DNA of 64,000 nucleotides. It comes from Agroathelia rolfsii (taxonomy: Eukaryota; Basidiomycota; Agaricomycetes; Amylocorticiales; Amylocorticiaceae). The stretch spans positions 4,960,001 through 5,024,000 of the forward strand of contig JABRWF010000001.1 of assembly GCA_018343915.1 (NCBI GenBank), read 5' to 3'. Under the pieces are notes generated by a model. That model worked only from the letters and a program-made list of their open reading frames with translations, was not told the origin of the DNA and ran no database searches. The position numbers were made by a program, and so were the translations under genes. Positions 19,490 to 32,012 of the stretch are shown here, one piece after another; positions within the stretch are counted from its first letter, which is position 1, and the number at the start of each line of letters is the position of its first letter.

Positions 19490-20807
19490 AATTCCAGCCA
19501 TAAGACCTGTAGCATACTAGTATATACTCTTCCGCAACGAGCCATCTCACGCGCGCTCTGTTTAAATATCTATACAGGATTCGGGCTTGAATAACATGCA
19601 AATTATCAGCTTGAACCCGAGCTCCGAAGATCCGGGTGAGGGCGAAAGCATAAAGGACAATGCAATCAAAACTCAGACGGGTTAGGCTTCAAGCTTCAAG
19701 TTTCACGTCACCCAAGTCTGCATACTTGAGTCTTTTGACATCAGAGACTGTGGTGGCTAGTACTGCTGATAATATATTTGTATTGAATTTGATGTAAGCA
19801 TCCAAAATTCATCATTCTTGTCTGAACTTGATCAGATGGTGTTCAATTTATATTGTAAACCGTGTTGGTAGTGTAGAGGTGCGACGCTCCCAGAGGATTG
19901 TCGCAGACTCCGACTCGCAGGTAACTTAAACGAGAGATATAAATAGGATAAGTGGTCGACTCAAAACTGAAGTACACTGGTACAAAGGTAGGACTTTTTA
20001 TATACCTAGGAAAATAGAATAAAAGATGATAAAAGGTATTTGCAAGTCCAAGCTCTGCACGACCAGAAGGTGGGTGGAGATGCATCAGGAAACGGGCAAG
20101 GTTCTACAGCAACTTTATAGCCCTACGTAGCGCTCTGTAGCTGATATAGTTCCATTGAACCTTGAAAAAGTTCTGGATGTCATGGGTGCAGTCGTACATG
20201 AGAAATAAAGCTAATAAAGGGCTATTGCTATCTCCCGGGCCTGTGGTCGCGTTTCTGAGTGCATATAGCCACCTCACTGGCAGTTTCGGTTTGTCCCACC
20301 CACCTCTAGCATAACATGAACGGGATGTGCAGACAGATTCTCAACGCACTTGCATTCCCTGAGTTCCTGCACGGGCCAGCAGCTGAGTGATCGTATAACT
20401 TAAGCATCTCACTGGCACGAGTCGCGGCACAATGCACACCACCCCGTGCGGCTCCAACCCCCAACCCTCTTTCTGTCCTGCTGTGCACTCCGTGAACTCC
20501 CTAGTACAATGAAGATACCGTTTAACCGTTCGTCGAGGGTTATTGACTATGTAGCATGAGACATGCGATTGTATGACCTAAAGTCAACTGCGGATGTATT
20601 ATCTCATTTATCATTCAATTCTGGGATACACGTGTGAATATGCGTCGATGTCGTTCTGCTAGTAAGCAGTTCACTATGATATTTGATCAATATCAGTGAA
20701 ATATTGATTTCTTGCAGAGTTCCCCATTTTTTCGCTCCTCCAGAGGTCAATGATCACATCAGAGCCCCAGAGATCAGATCACTTTATCATGATGACCTGC
20801 CATCACT
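19490..20807. other. Intergenic with decayed 3' flank of paralogue 2
   Basis: Up to about 19835 the sequence still resembles the tails and flanks of the sister copies (for example ATGCAAATTATCAGCTTGAA near 19598), so paralogue 2 has an earlier stop than its sisters and a relic longer tail. After 19854 similarity ends and unrelated sequence begins (CGTGTTGGTAGTGTAGAGG). No gene is seen. Confidence 0.5.
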
Positions 20808-20815
20808 TATATAAA
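20808..20815 (+). promoter_or_regulatory. TATA box upstream of paralogue 3
   Basis: TTATATAAAAG occurs about 170 bp before the proposed start at 20982, followed by a C/A-rich stretch (ACAATCTCTAGCACTATACC) that could hold the transcription start. Confidence 0.45.
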
Positions 20816-20981
20816 AGCTTGGCTGCAAGTCAAGATGGGAATACTTAGTACTTCTACAATCTCTAGCACTATACCGCACACCGCACAGACGTCAATTTTA
20901 CTTCTATTAGTAGCGCACTATACCGTGGCTACGTGTGGTTACATCTACTAAGCTGTGATATCTTTTTCAAATTGCTACGCC

Positions 20982-22797
20982 ATGATTATGTTTGACTCCG
21001 AACCTACGGGTGTGAATACCTTGCAAATAGCTGCTCTGACAGAGACTTTTCTATATGGTTAGTACAATCTGCCAGTCTACAAGCTTGCCTTTACAAAAGT
21101 CATCTTGACTAAAAATACTCAGCAATATACCTCACAATGTTTTATCAATCCTTGCAAGTTATTCACACTAAACGACGGCAGAACTACAATAATACTGATC
21201 ATCTGTATCTGATGATAATAATGTTTTTTATTTGCTCAACTCTGGTCAGCGCCTCTCTGAGGGTTATGACTTTGTCATATACAACTAATACTGCTATATC
21301 AGAATGTTGGCACTACACTTGCTTGCAATTTCAGTGTATTGAAGTCCGATGATAGCTTAAACATGCTTGAATATACGGGAGCATGCCTAGAAGGTGTCAT
21401 ATTGATCAAGTGGACCTCGAATACTGCGAATGTTAGTATTGCTGTGCCCCAGATCACTTTGTTGAAGGCCTTCTTATTGGTAACGACTGTCTTGTTGTCT
21501 GATTCGTTTCTGGTACTTGGCAACGACTTTATTTTCCTGTAAGTTTTATTTTTGATACATCTTAACAGGTATTTCGTTGTTATATCTTGTATAATAAACG
21601 ATTGAAGGTGATACTGCTTCCAATAATGATCCTTCTGGTCGATACTGGTTTGTCGTTGCTGAATTCATTATACCTCTAATGCCGATGCTCACTACATCTA
21701 TCGTTTGAAGTTTTTGGAATACTGTACTGTTTAGGTGTGGTAAGCAGTAATACTGAAAAGTTTAGACGTCTACTCACATGTCTAGAGTAGGAAAGAAATG
21801 GCTCTTATCGTACCCTGGGGCCGATAAGTCTTCTTGATGAGGGTTTTATCCCACTATCTTTCATTATGAATCTTTGCTGCACTTGTAAGGGGATCTACCT
21901 AACTGTTTTGCTCTACAATGTCATATTGAGCTATGTATTCCAGTTTTGATAGCATACAGAATTCGGCAGGCGCAGAAGCAGCAGGGTCAACTTACAGGGT
22001 TAAGCCATCTAAATCATGTGATGGTAAGCATCTTAGAATCGGGTATGTGTCGGTTCCTTAAGATTACTACTGCAATACCATGAACTCAAAATCTTTTCCT
22101 AGGTGCAATATACACTTCCTGGATGCTTGCCACGGGAATCACTATGTCAATCAGTCTTTACATGACCAGGATGCTGCCTTACGTCTTCCTAAACGCAGTG
22201 AGTATAGCCAGTACATTTACTGTACCAATTTCACGTTCCATTAATTCTGTGATAGGTAGTACAAATAATTGTGAGGTTATCTCTTCTTCAACGTGCTTTA
22301 ATATTTTTTATTTTATTTTCTTAACCAATATAAACTAGGGAATCACAGTATGTCAATAATGCTAACACAATGAATGAGCCCTAAGCTCATTTCTATCACG
22401 ATCATGAAAAACACAGTTTTCTCTCATCATTTCACGAATAGGTCGGGGCATCAGCACAGGCGATAGTCAAGTAGAGCAAGCACGCATCAGATCAAGTATA
22501 CGCTTCCACCCCAGGATATCTCACACGAATCCTATTGGGATGTATACATTGGACTCTACCTCAGCTGACATGCGTACTGTCAACCCGAATACTAAAAGTC
22601 CCCCAAGTGAGGGCGAAAGGGAACAGGATAATTCAATCAGGATGGGCCATGCATTACTGGCAAGTTTTGAATCACCCGAGCCTGCATACTTGGAGCCCTG
22701 TAGTTCTGGAGGTGTGATGGCAGGTGAGTACGGCTAATAACATATTTGCGTTGAACTCGGTATATATAAGCATCTAAATTTCATTACTCTAGTCTGA
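20982..22797 (+). CDS. Seven-helix membrane protein, receptor-like, paralogue 3 (intact model)
   Basis: Proposed exons: 20982-21057, 21123-21244, 21303-21512, 21569-21647, 21711-21739, 21791-21884, 21944-22042, 22103-22197, 22256-22270, 22339-22347, 22417-22723, 22793-22797. They total 1140 nt (379 residues) in phase throughout. Exons of 79, 29, 94, 15 and 9 nt are the same sizes as in paralogue 2. Shared motifs are TALTETFLYG in variant form (AALTETFLYG), SDSFL/VFRCYILYN, and GITFSLIISRIGRGISTGDS. The cytoplasmic tail of about 110 residues is rich in Ser, Pro and Glu. If the last intron is retained, translation ends 14 bases after 22723 instead. Function unknown; the topology suggests a receptor or transporter. 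Confidence 0.75.
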
Positions 22798-23735
22798 ACT
22801 CGATCAGAATTATTGCGCTGTGAGATATAGTGTGGTCGCGTGGAGTGGCTTCACCTCGTCTATATCCTTACGGGCGGCATAGAGTAGAGGCAGAAAATAG
22901 ACAAATGTGAACGTATGATAATCAGGCATAGAACACTGCACTAGGGCGTCGCATACAGTTGGTATATAGTGTGTTGGGCAAACTGCTGCTTGGTGTGCTA
23001 AGTAAAAAATAAAAATACAATAAAATAAAATATATAAAAAAACTAAAAATCATGCAGCGCCTAACGCTTCCCAGTTTGGTTGGAATCCCAATGTACAAAA
23101 CTCTGTCAACTTCGCCAACGACACCACATGCTCAAATATTCAAACGCCTCAATAGGTATTTACATGACTACCGGTGGCTCATTACAAGCAGCTTTCACAC
23201 ATAGATACTAAAATTGTGCCTATCCCATCTTCTTTCTCTCAGAGACCGACTGATTTCCATCATTTTGAAATACTCCGAGTACCGCATGTATGCCATCTTT
23301 TGGCTTTTGATTACCCTAACGCGTTCTCTCACCAAAGAAATCAAGGACAATACTGGTGACTGGATTAATTCGATAGCCAGCATCAGTGGAATCATTGCCT
23401 ATGTGCTATTTGAAGACGATGTACGCCCTTAGCTGCGTGGCTTTTGTTGATTCGGTGGTCTTGCTTGCCCTGTTCAGGGGTGACACTTCAGCTGTTTATG
23501 AATATTTTTCTCAGCTCTGATGCATCTGATGTATGATCGTTTTATTCAAATGCAACTCGAGTCATTTCTCCTCTCACCTTGTGCTACTTTCTATCTTTGG
23601 TTGGAAATGCCTAACCGATCCTATTTTGATCAGTGTACTGCTGATGTCTCACCCTTGTTCCTGTGCAAAGCTTCTCCTTCTAACTCCCTTGTTGAGCGCT
23701 TGACCTGCTGCGTAGGGAATAGGCGCTCTTTGCGC
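22798..23735. other. Intergenic; duplicated 3' flank, then no gene seen
   Basis: 22798-23130 matches the flank of paralogue 1 (up to ACAAAACTCTGTCAACTTCGCC, at 16165 and 23096). The remainder up to the LysM promoter shows a short open frame near 23280-23432 (IFWLLITLTRSLTKEIKDN) with no supporting features. Confidence 0.5.
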
Positions 23736-23743
23736 CTATAAAT
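23736..23743 (+). promoter_or_regulatory. TATA box of the LysM gene
   Basis: CTATAAATC lies about 100 bp before the start at 23842, directly after a GGCGCTCTTTGCGCC inverted repeat. Confidence 0.5.
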
Positions 23744-23841
23744 CCACAGTCTGTAGCTCTGGTCTCTACATAGCACTCGTCGAGCGCAAATTTTCTCTCC
23801 TCGCTCTCTTCTATTTGTTTCTTCCTTTTATCACCATAACC

Positions 23842-24455
23842 ATGTTTTCTCGTCTCACCTCCGTGACCTTGGCTGTTCTGGCCACTGCTGCTGTTGCTGT
23901 CAACATCCCCCGTGCTTTGCCTACGGGATGTGACCGTACCTACACAGTTCAACCTGGCGATACCTGTGACGCCATCTCTGCTGCTAATAATGTCTCCACG
24001 TTAGTATATTATGTGTTTCGCTGCATTAGACTAGTTTCACAGACTTGATATTTACAGTTACCAGCTCGCAATAGTCAACAACGGCACTATCAATCCGTAC
24101 TGTGACAACCTTTATCCCGATGAGGTCATTCTGTCTTCTATGATTTGTTCTCGAATATATCTCAACTCTTAAATACAATGTTTTAGATAATCTGCTTAGG
24201 TATCGCAGGACAAGACTGCAGCACAACATATGTTATGCAATCCGGTGACACTTGCTACACTATTGCGGTTGGAGCCGGTACGACAGTGGCTACCTTGCTC
24301 GCCAACAACCCGAATGTGAACGCCAATTGCACAAATATTTACCCTAGTGAAGTAGGTGACATACATGAAACTGATGAAACCCTAAGTCAGATTCAAAGCG
24401 CTGATTGTGACATATTTAGGTTTTGTGCACTGCCCCATATGATGTTTATGCATAA
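23842..24455 (+). CDS. Secreted two-LysM protein, effector-like
   Basis: Four exons (23842-23999, 24058-24124, 24187-24351, 24420-24455) give 141 residues in phase. Residues 1-20 form a signal peptide (MFSRLTSVTLAVLATAAVAV). Two LysM domains follow: CDRTYTVQPGDTCDAISAAN through NLYPDE (about residues 29-75) and CSTTYVMQSGDTCYTIAVGA through NIYPSE (about 85-130). Each has the YxVxxGDTC opening, a central NNG or NNP and paired cysteines of the fungal type. LysM modules bind chitin or related N-acetylglucosamine polymers. Small secreted proteins with only LysM modules often mask fungal chitin from host or competitor detection, which is an inference here. Exon ends fall at the ends of the LysM modules (PDE/ and PSE/). 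Confidence 0.85.
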
Positions 24456-25013
24456 ATAAGTTGAATCCGGCATTTCGAGTGATTTTACTTTCTTCTAGAG
24501 GGTCTTCGTTGTAAATATACTGCTGTTGTTCCTGGGAATTCAAGTACTTGTGCATATTGCTTCTTATGTTGATCTATGCCAAGATGAAATTCTCGCTACG
24601 AACTCTCACGACAACATAACAGGCGCAATTTAAAATAAAAGTCCTTACATTTATTATCGTATGACAATAGCAAGACAGAAATTGAGGTCGGGGAAGATTC
24701 GAAGTGTCAGACATGTCAGGGGTACATACATATGGTCGTCGAGATAGTGAAAAAGTGGTATCAGGATAGAAAACGTGGCTGGTGGTGACAGCTGCACAGC
24801 AACGACTAAATAGTCCGTAAGATGTGCAAAAAATTTAAAGATAAGACAAAACACTAGGGAAGGGCATATTCAAGTATGATAGTGCATGGAAGTGTATCTT
24901 ATCATGATGGAAAAATCCTCGAGTCCAAATAGGGTACAGTTAAATTGTAGAAAGCTGAACATAGTCATACTTGCTTTAGCATTATGTTCATCGTCGCGGT
25001 CCTGCCAGCGAGT
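24456..25013. other. Intergenic, no gene seen
   Basis: 3' flank of the LysM gene and of the minus-strand frame at 25014. No recognisable coding or repeat content. Confidence 0.5.
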
Positions 25014-25553
25014 CTACGCAGTCAGTTGCTCCTCTTCAAGGACGACTTCGGGCGCAGCATCAAAAACCGTCGCTTGCCATAAAAAGGCATCAATCTCATC
25101 TTCGATATGTAAGGAGGCTGTCTCAGGGAAGGGGATAAGCATGTGTGCAAGGGCGTTGTCAATGGGCGAAGGGGTGCGAATGCCTTCGTGGTGGCTATGT
25201 TCGGGACCGACATGCCATGTATTGCTGATAATGGTGTTATCCATAGTCACTGTCTCTTCGAGCGCTGTCAACTCTTCAGGTCCAGAAAGCCATGAGATAC
25301 ACTCTGGTGGTGTCACTTCATGCGGGAGGATGAGAGATGGCGCATACATGAAGGGATGAATGGTGGGCAGAGGAACCACGCTACCCCCAGCAGGGGCCAG
25401 AGGGTAGATGAGGTGAGCATTGTCGACATCGACAAGAGGGCTCACCTCCTCAGTATCTGCCGTAGCTTGTACACTGAGGCGAAAGGGCCCGCGCACAGCT
25501 TCGATGTCTGTGGTATCCTCAGTGGGAAGAGTAGTAGACTGAAGGGTGTCCAT
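25014..25553 (-). CDS. Hypothetical acidic 179-residue protein
   Basis: An uninterrupted minus-strand frame starts at 25553 (MDTLQSTTLPTEDTTDIEAV) and ends EEEQLTA. It is acidic and rich in Pro, Thr, Ser and Glu, with no membrane segment, signal peptide or known motif that I can see. It has no obvious intron. I do not recognise it. The length and even composition favour a real gene over chance, but a larger gene with missed exons is possible. Confidence 0.45.
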   Translation of the reverse strand: MDTLQSTTLPTEDTTDIEAVRGPFRLSVQATADTEEVSPLVDVDNAHLIYPLAPAGGSVVPLPTIHPFMYAPSLILPHEVTPPECISWLSGPEELTALEETVTMDNTIISNTWHVGPEHSHHEGIRTPSPIDNALAHMLIPFPETASLHIEDEIDAFLWQATVFDAAPEVVLEEEQLTA

Positions 25554-27650
25554 CTATTTCGTTCTCTCAAGCGCTCCTAATGAATAGAGTGGAGCGTCAC
25601 AATCACGTCCCGAAACGAAACAGTAAAAGGTGGGGTGTTGATACAGAGGGAGCGCCTGGTAAGAGAATCAAGAGGCAAAGAGGTAGATGGGGGTGGGGCC
25701 AATCGACCCCGGTTCCGTCATTCCTTTTGAAGCGGAGCGGAGGACAATCCCGGTGAGCTAACCAGCACTCCCAAGCTCCATATAAAGCCGCTCAGGCTGT
25801 AAATGGAAGAGATTGGCGTGATGAGCTTGCTCGTCAGTCAGCAATGGTTGTCGTCGAGGGGACAAAAACAACGATCCAGATCCGCTTCCAGGACCTGGAT
25901 CACGTGATAATTTTTTTAATTAATTTATTTAAAGTCCTATCATGCTACTAAGGCAAACCGGACTCCAGGAGATATTCTGGCTCTGGGCGGTGGTTAGTGA
26001 TAGGTGACTAAAGTGGGAGAGAAACAGTGGGTGTAGTAGGGTAGTGGTTGGGCCAAGTTTGGTGTGTGAGAGTAGCTTCGACGCGGAACCAATGTCTAGA
26101 GCCGTAATGAGGAAAGAAGAAAGGTAAGAAAGGTAAGAAATGGAAATATCACGTGTTTAACATAACAGACTGGACATTTAATGTACAGCTTCAAACCTCC
26201 TAACTTCCCCTTATGCTACTACACACCACACTTCCCTTACCTTCTAAACAGTCACCATAGCTCCTCACACCGTGGTTTGTCTGTAGTACATGATGCGGTA
26301 TATAAACGTATTAAAAAAAAAAAATCACGTGCTGAGCCCAAGATCGGACACGAGACTCGAATGACACGCACGATCATTGGGCTCACAGCATGTAACAGGT
26401 GCACTGTTCGGCGAACAGAATCTCCCTTCAGTCTGCTGCTATAACACCTTAGTCTATGTTATGCTGGTGTTTCCTTGGTAACTCCCAATTGATTACCGGT
26501 ATTCTGCAGTGCATTAGCACTCCGACGACAAAGCGTTCCTTATCTTGAGTCTTGTTAATGAACCGACGTGACGTGGTAGCTGTGTTTCAGTTCTTTGACA
26601 CATTGTGTGTTAGGCATAATGCCACGAGCCATACATTCCTTGAAATCTCTACCTCTACACCAGTAACCCTTTCCAGCTCTTCCAGTTGGCCTTATTCATC
26701 TTACAAAGTCTCCGGAACAGTGATTAATGTTCCTGAATAACAGATTTCCCAGTTATTGGATACTGCCAATAGATCAACAAGGGAAGTTGTATACGCCAGT
26801 TATCAAAGCTAGTTTTTTTATTTGAAGACGGGCCAATCTTTATCAACATCTCGGCACAGACCTTTTTTCTTTATTTTCAGGCTGCGTATACCGTTGATTG
26901 CAGCCTATTATTAGTATGCGAGTAACGCAATCTATTATGAAGGGGGGTTGCATCGAATAAATCCAGTAGTATAGGCGGAGAAAGCTGTGGTTCACCAAAA
27001 ATCATACTAGCACTCTTAGTATCAAGGATCACCTCCAGGTAGGCAACAATCTTCACACCTAACTTGACCATATATCACTAACAGAAGGTTGTAATGTCTC
27101 CTGCGTTCTCTAAAGCATTTGCGCAATGATCGCATATATATTCATGAACACTTAACAGATTATAGCATTGGCACATAATATTGAGGTTTATGAGTATGTA
27201 GCACTACACAGGTGTAGTTGGATTAGGTAGGATGTATGCGAACACAACATTCGCAAAAGCAAGAGTGTTTAGATATGTACACTAGACCATGTCGGATGCA
27301 GGAAATAGATATTTGACTCCAAGTGTACTAACTTGAAGTAGCACAAAACTATCGGATACTTTCATGACAGTGAAGAAGACAATAATTTGTTCTTTTGGGA
27401 TATGTATGCTACTTCACATAAAATCAGAACGATGATTCCCCTTCCCCCACTAGTGCTGGCAATGCAATTTCAATGTATTCCATATATCCTGATTCCTTAG
27501 CGTTGTCCTTGAATATTCTGCCAAAACTAGACATCCGAGAAGCTTCTTGACCTTTTATGCTTTGCTGGAGACTGTAGAAAGAATGCATCAGTACTTCAGC
27601 TATGCCATTGTTTTTCTATATCTTGGCATTACTCACGCTTGATCGTTGGG
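25554..27650. other. Intergenic, about 2.1 kb, one repeat
   Basis: No coding model could be supported. It holds the dispersed repeat at 26204-26316 and several CACGTG motifs (25902, 26150, 26320). Confidence 0.5.
26204..26316 (+). repeat. Second copy of the dispersed SINE-like repeat
   Basis: CTTATGCTACTACACACCACACTTCCC...GTACATGATGCGGTATATAAACGTATT matches 15960-16075, then an A run and ATCACGTG. Only the 3' part is shared with the first copy. Confidence 0.55.
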
Positions 27651-29409
27651 TCACAAGTGCGTATTCATTGGGATTTCCGAGTCCAACTTGACACTGGCAT
27701 CATGTGTTGATATGACACTGGTCTGGAAAGATGGATGTTCATGACTCCCCAGCTCAATATCGTCGTCGTGCCAAACATCTTGGCCAATCATAACCTGAAC
27801 TGGCTGGGCACTCGCAGATTTCCCGAAGCCACTGACAGGCATGGAACCTGAGCTCACAAAGGGTCTACCATGGAGACGCGTGCTAGACCGTCCAGTGGTT
27901 CTATCTTGCATTTGACTATTCCCTGTGTTTTCTCCCCGACTAATGCGAGAAATGATGATAGAGAACTAAAAAGATATAATAATAACAAAAATAAAATATC
28001 AATAATTCAATGACAACATCACCTGGAAATAAGAGGTTGTTTCTTACCGTTAGTGCCTAGCAAAAGTAGTATTGTTTAGTTGCAATCTTAGCATTGCCAT
28101 CAATTATTAATAAATGTATAACCATCCTTGCTTACAATAATTTGGACAGTCTAAATATTTAGTCAAAACGAATGCTCGATGGAAATTTATATTAAATGGC
28201 TTAGTGATGCTTACGGTATCCTGGAAGAAAATATATGCTGGAGACAAAGGATATGTAGCTAGTACAGCTATCATCCAAACTGAGTAAATAGCACCTAAAA
28301 TACAAGGGATTGAGCACTATTGATCACTTATATTGCTCGAGAGAATTTCAATCTAATACCAGATTCAATAATAGTCACAATAGCATTTCTTACATAGCCA
28401 GACTGAGAGCTCTTTTGATGAATTCGCCTTTGAATCTTCCAGATTTGAAATGCAATTAAAACTGAAATTTCCTGTGAGATTTAATACCCTTATATAAGAG
28501 CAAAAGATACTTACGAGTGCAGATGATGTTGAGAGAAATAGTCACTGAGAAAAGCGCAATTCGTGAAGCAAAGAAAGTGTTATACAGTATCTTGAAGTAA
28601 TCAAAGCTGCTAGGATAAACTTTCGGTTTGTTGAATTTGACATCATATACTGTGTCGGACAAAAATAGACCCCCAATCCCTGTAAAAAAAAAATTGCATG
28701 AAATTGCAAAAACGCTTCACGGACTGAGTTGTCCTGATCAACTTTATACACACCAATATCGGCCATAAAAGCTATCAATGGGAATATAGCCGCATTTAGA
28801 CGTCTATTCCATACTACATAGCACCGGAAAACCTATGATGAAATCTCTCATTAATTTTCAAGTCCTCTGCGTATTGTATGGATCTTGAATTACCAAAAAT
28901 GCATCAGATATAAGGATTGCTATCACAAATAGAGTATTTTTTAGGGTAAATACCCATAAATACGTAGGCAATCCGGGTGAGATTTCCCAGATTATAAAGC
29001 CTACAGGTATATTTAACAATTGATTATCGAAGATAACAAATTGTTTAAAACTGCAAAATACAGTGGTTGCTAAATTCTTGTATGATATATTATAAACAGA
29101 TAGTATAGGCCATGATGTATATTCCTCCTTACCAGAGATGCAATTAAGAAGAAGATAATCAATATGCCATACAGATAAGTCGTTTGGGTCATATAAGCAC
29201 GGCTAGTGCCTTTATCTCGTCGAATTGCATTCAGGATCTGAATACATTGGTAAAAAACCGCTAAATAGCCTCCTGCATTGAATAATGAGAATAGTAAGTC
29301 ATAAAAGCCAAGGTACTATGCCATCACCATATAGGAGCATCTGTACTAAAGATGTTGCTTGTATAACAACATAGTAAGGATCGTCGTAGGAATGGTAAGA
29401 TTCAGACAT
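27651..29409 (-). CDS. Seven-helix membrane protein, receptor-like, paralogue 4 (intact model)
   Basis: Minus-strand exons: 29328-29409, 29133-29272, 28894-29076, 28754-28832, 28515-28679, 28360-28461, 28215-28294, 28136-28150, 28048-28056, 27651-27965. They sum to 1170 nt (389 residues) in phase. The 15-nt (TVQII) and 9-nt (ALT) exons before the last one match those of paralogues 2 and 3. Motifs are MLLYGGYLAVFYQCIQIL, LISDAFL/VFRCYVVWNRR, and FSIIISRISRGENTG. The tail of about 95 residues is Ser-rich. The fifth exon has no intron where the sisters have one; a 60-nt GTATAT...TTCAAG stretch could also be spliced out without changing phase. Sequence is clearly more diverged than copies 1-3, so this is an older duplicate. 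Confidence 0.75.
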
Positions 29410-30809
29410 GACTGTATAAGCAGCGCTTTAACTTGGATTAAAGCTTCACTATTATCCGGAGGTCCAAGAGGTCAGTACAGGCAACTCTTGCTTTCAATGG
29501 GTGCCTTCACGTTTTATATATAACTTGTTCAGTCGGCGCTTATTGTAATCATGACACAGGAGTGGATCACTTGATTTGTAACTTGGATGCATCAGCTGCG
29601 CACAGCTTCCGCCCCACGGCCTCATTGGCTGTACTTCCACTTGACCAAACCCTGACATTGAGACATCACGAGCTCGGAGCAATTATTGATGGAAAACCAA
29701 CATGAGATTACAATGGCTATAATAACTATCTCTATGATTTGACGTATTTGGGCTATGGTCGACTTGGAGGCGATATTGCTTCTACTAAAAACTGTAATAT
29801 CACCCGCTGATACATCAATGGGTAACATCTACACAATAGTGACAAATTTTTCTGTGGGGCGTTTGGAGGTGTTAATGAAAGGAATTAGCAACACTTGTAT
29901 GAAGGGGAAATAGTAGGTCTTTGACGTTGACTTTGACTTTGACTTTATAGCCTGGCAGTTGGAAAACATAGATGTTGATCTCCGCCCGATAACGGTGAAG
30001 TAGGGGTGCGTTCGGGATCACACGGTTACAAGCTAGCCTGAGTTTCAAGCCTCTCTAATACGCACTTTGCCGCCCGAACACAACCGCAGCGTCAGGCTAT
30101 TTATACCCAGGCCATGATCAAAAAATCAAGTCGCTACCCCGTTATCGATAAAAGATCCAGCCTAAGCATCACCTAGAGGAACACGATATATATACTATCC
30201 GAGTCCGAGTTGCCAGAGTTAACACCATGAGTGATATGAAATATGAGAAAACTCAGATACGTTAGTTGATGAATATGATGTGAATGAATGAATAACTGCA
30301 TCATAATGATGATCATAAAAATTAATCAGAAGTCATGGGTAATGAGGAGCGAGTGGTAGATATTACTCCCAGCGGCAATGATGTAAGACAACCTAGTATG
30401 GCTTTGAGAGTAGGCAATAAGACACGCTAATTAAACCCAAGTACAAACTTATAGGAGCGCCATTAAATATCTCAACCAGTCTTGGACTATAGCAATCGGA
30501 CAAACACGCACAACAAAGTAACAGAAGATGAATATGCAGTAACACGGTGAAGACGAGTCGACTTATGATTAGATCTCGGAACAGAATGCGATTAGCTATA
30601 ATTGAGAGACAACTATGGCTTTTATTTTATGTTAGATTGTGCATGATATTTATCGGACTCGATGACTAACATAAGTAGATTTGTAGCCCTTATGTAGAAC
30701 CGTCAATTTGTAAGAAGTAGTAGATAATTTCCTTGTCAAAATGGTTAACAAGACCGATCGGTATTTGAACGAGACCATGGTCATACACAGAATATAAACA
30801 TTTGATTAT
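29410..30809. other. Intergenic, about 1.4 kb, no gene seen
   Basis: Upstream region of paralogue 4 and downstream region of the next minus-strand gene. Contains a GACTTT microsatellite near 29928-29945. Short open frames here lack any supported splice or domain. Confidence 0.5.
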
Positions 30810-32012
30810 TCATTCGAACTGGGACATTACACCGGTCGAAACGCGCGCAGGCCCAAGTGCAACCTCCCAAGGTAGAGTTTTCAGCTCGACATCGTTTACT
30901 TCATCGTATCCCCTAGCATCCAACCAGACTTCTCTAAATACGCGACAGGCCATCGCATTCGCGAACACAGTATTTGTCATGGAAAGCATAACATGAAATA
31001 CAGGTGTTTCCAGATGGGAGAGCGAATAAAAGTTGACAATGATCATGACGCTAATGGTTGAGCTGCGAGTTATTCAATCAAATAAGTGATGTGAAAGGGA
31101 ATTACAGAGGAGATGACCAACAAGTAATATAGTTGACTGCTTCGAAGAATCGTTCGCGCAAGCCCGTGGAGACCTTTTCCACCGAAAAAGATTTGTAGTC
31201 TCTCATGTTTGTTATGATGACCGAGTACAAGATTCCATGTAATGGCTAAAAAGATCAATGTGTCATAGATCGTATTGGCAAGTGCACTAGCTGATGCATG
31301 TGTCAAAAATTGGTCCACGATGCACCAGTCGGTTGATTTTATCCTAGCCCCACGTATGGAAGACGGTACTAGGCAGCAACAGGCAAGAACAGCCAGCCAC
31401 ATTATGCCAAACAAGAGTTGAACTACACGATTCCCGGAGTAAATAGCCCATAATCGGAAGTAGAAGAGAGCAGCAGTTGCAGGGACGGTGATAACGTAGA
31501 AACAGGCTGTTATAATCCCGATAGTAGCACAGTCATGTATCGGTGTAACTAGAAGTGTTCCCGTTGAGCTGTTCAGACAGAAAAAAAATGCTCTAGTAAG
31601 AATACCCTACATTGGAATATAATGTTTCCCATGACATAGGCTAGTACGAAGACCCTGTAAGATGAATATTTCATTAAGGAGGGCCACGGATTACATCATT
31701 AGATCCCAACACATACCGCGAAACAAAGTAAGCAATGAGTGGTGGCCCAAATCTGGCATGAGACCACATTTCCAAATCGCAGCGCAGGCTGATTAACCCA
31801 TCCCAAGTAAGAGCCTGAAATAGATGGTCAAGGACAAACACCAAGGAGGCTAATAGGTGTCATACCGACAAAGATGCAATACATATGTATCGTGAGACTT
31901 GAAGCTGCTGGGCCAGCTGAGGCGAGAGAAACACATATGGGAGAGAAATGCTATCCTCCAAGTTGATCGTGAGGTTGAATATGCCAGGGCCAGTGCCATC
32001 ATGTAAGTGCAT
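30810..32012 (-). CDS. Multi-pass membrane protein, second family, member 1
   Basis: Minus-strand exons 31866-32012, 31717-31814, 31611-31654, 31122-31548 and 30810-31062 sum to 969 nt (322 residues) in phase. The start is ATG 32012 (MHLHDGTGPGIFNLTI). Motifs typical of a widespread agaricomycete family are present: ALTWDGLISL, FGPPLIAYFVSR, AALFYFRLWAIYSGN, LHGLARTILRSSQLYYF and TNTVFANAMACRVFREVWL. Hydrophobic stretches suggest six or seven helices. The function of this family is unknown to me; it is often annotated only as a membrane protein. The neighbour at 32525 is its tandem paralogue. Confidence 0.75.

Noticed and set aside
30000..30095. Possible small hAT-type MITE (GGGGTGCGTTCGGG ... 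CCCGAACACAACC)
   Set aside because: Inverted ends are imperfect and no 8-bp target duplication flanks them.
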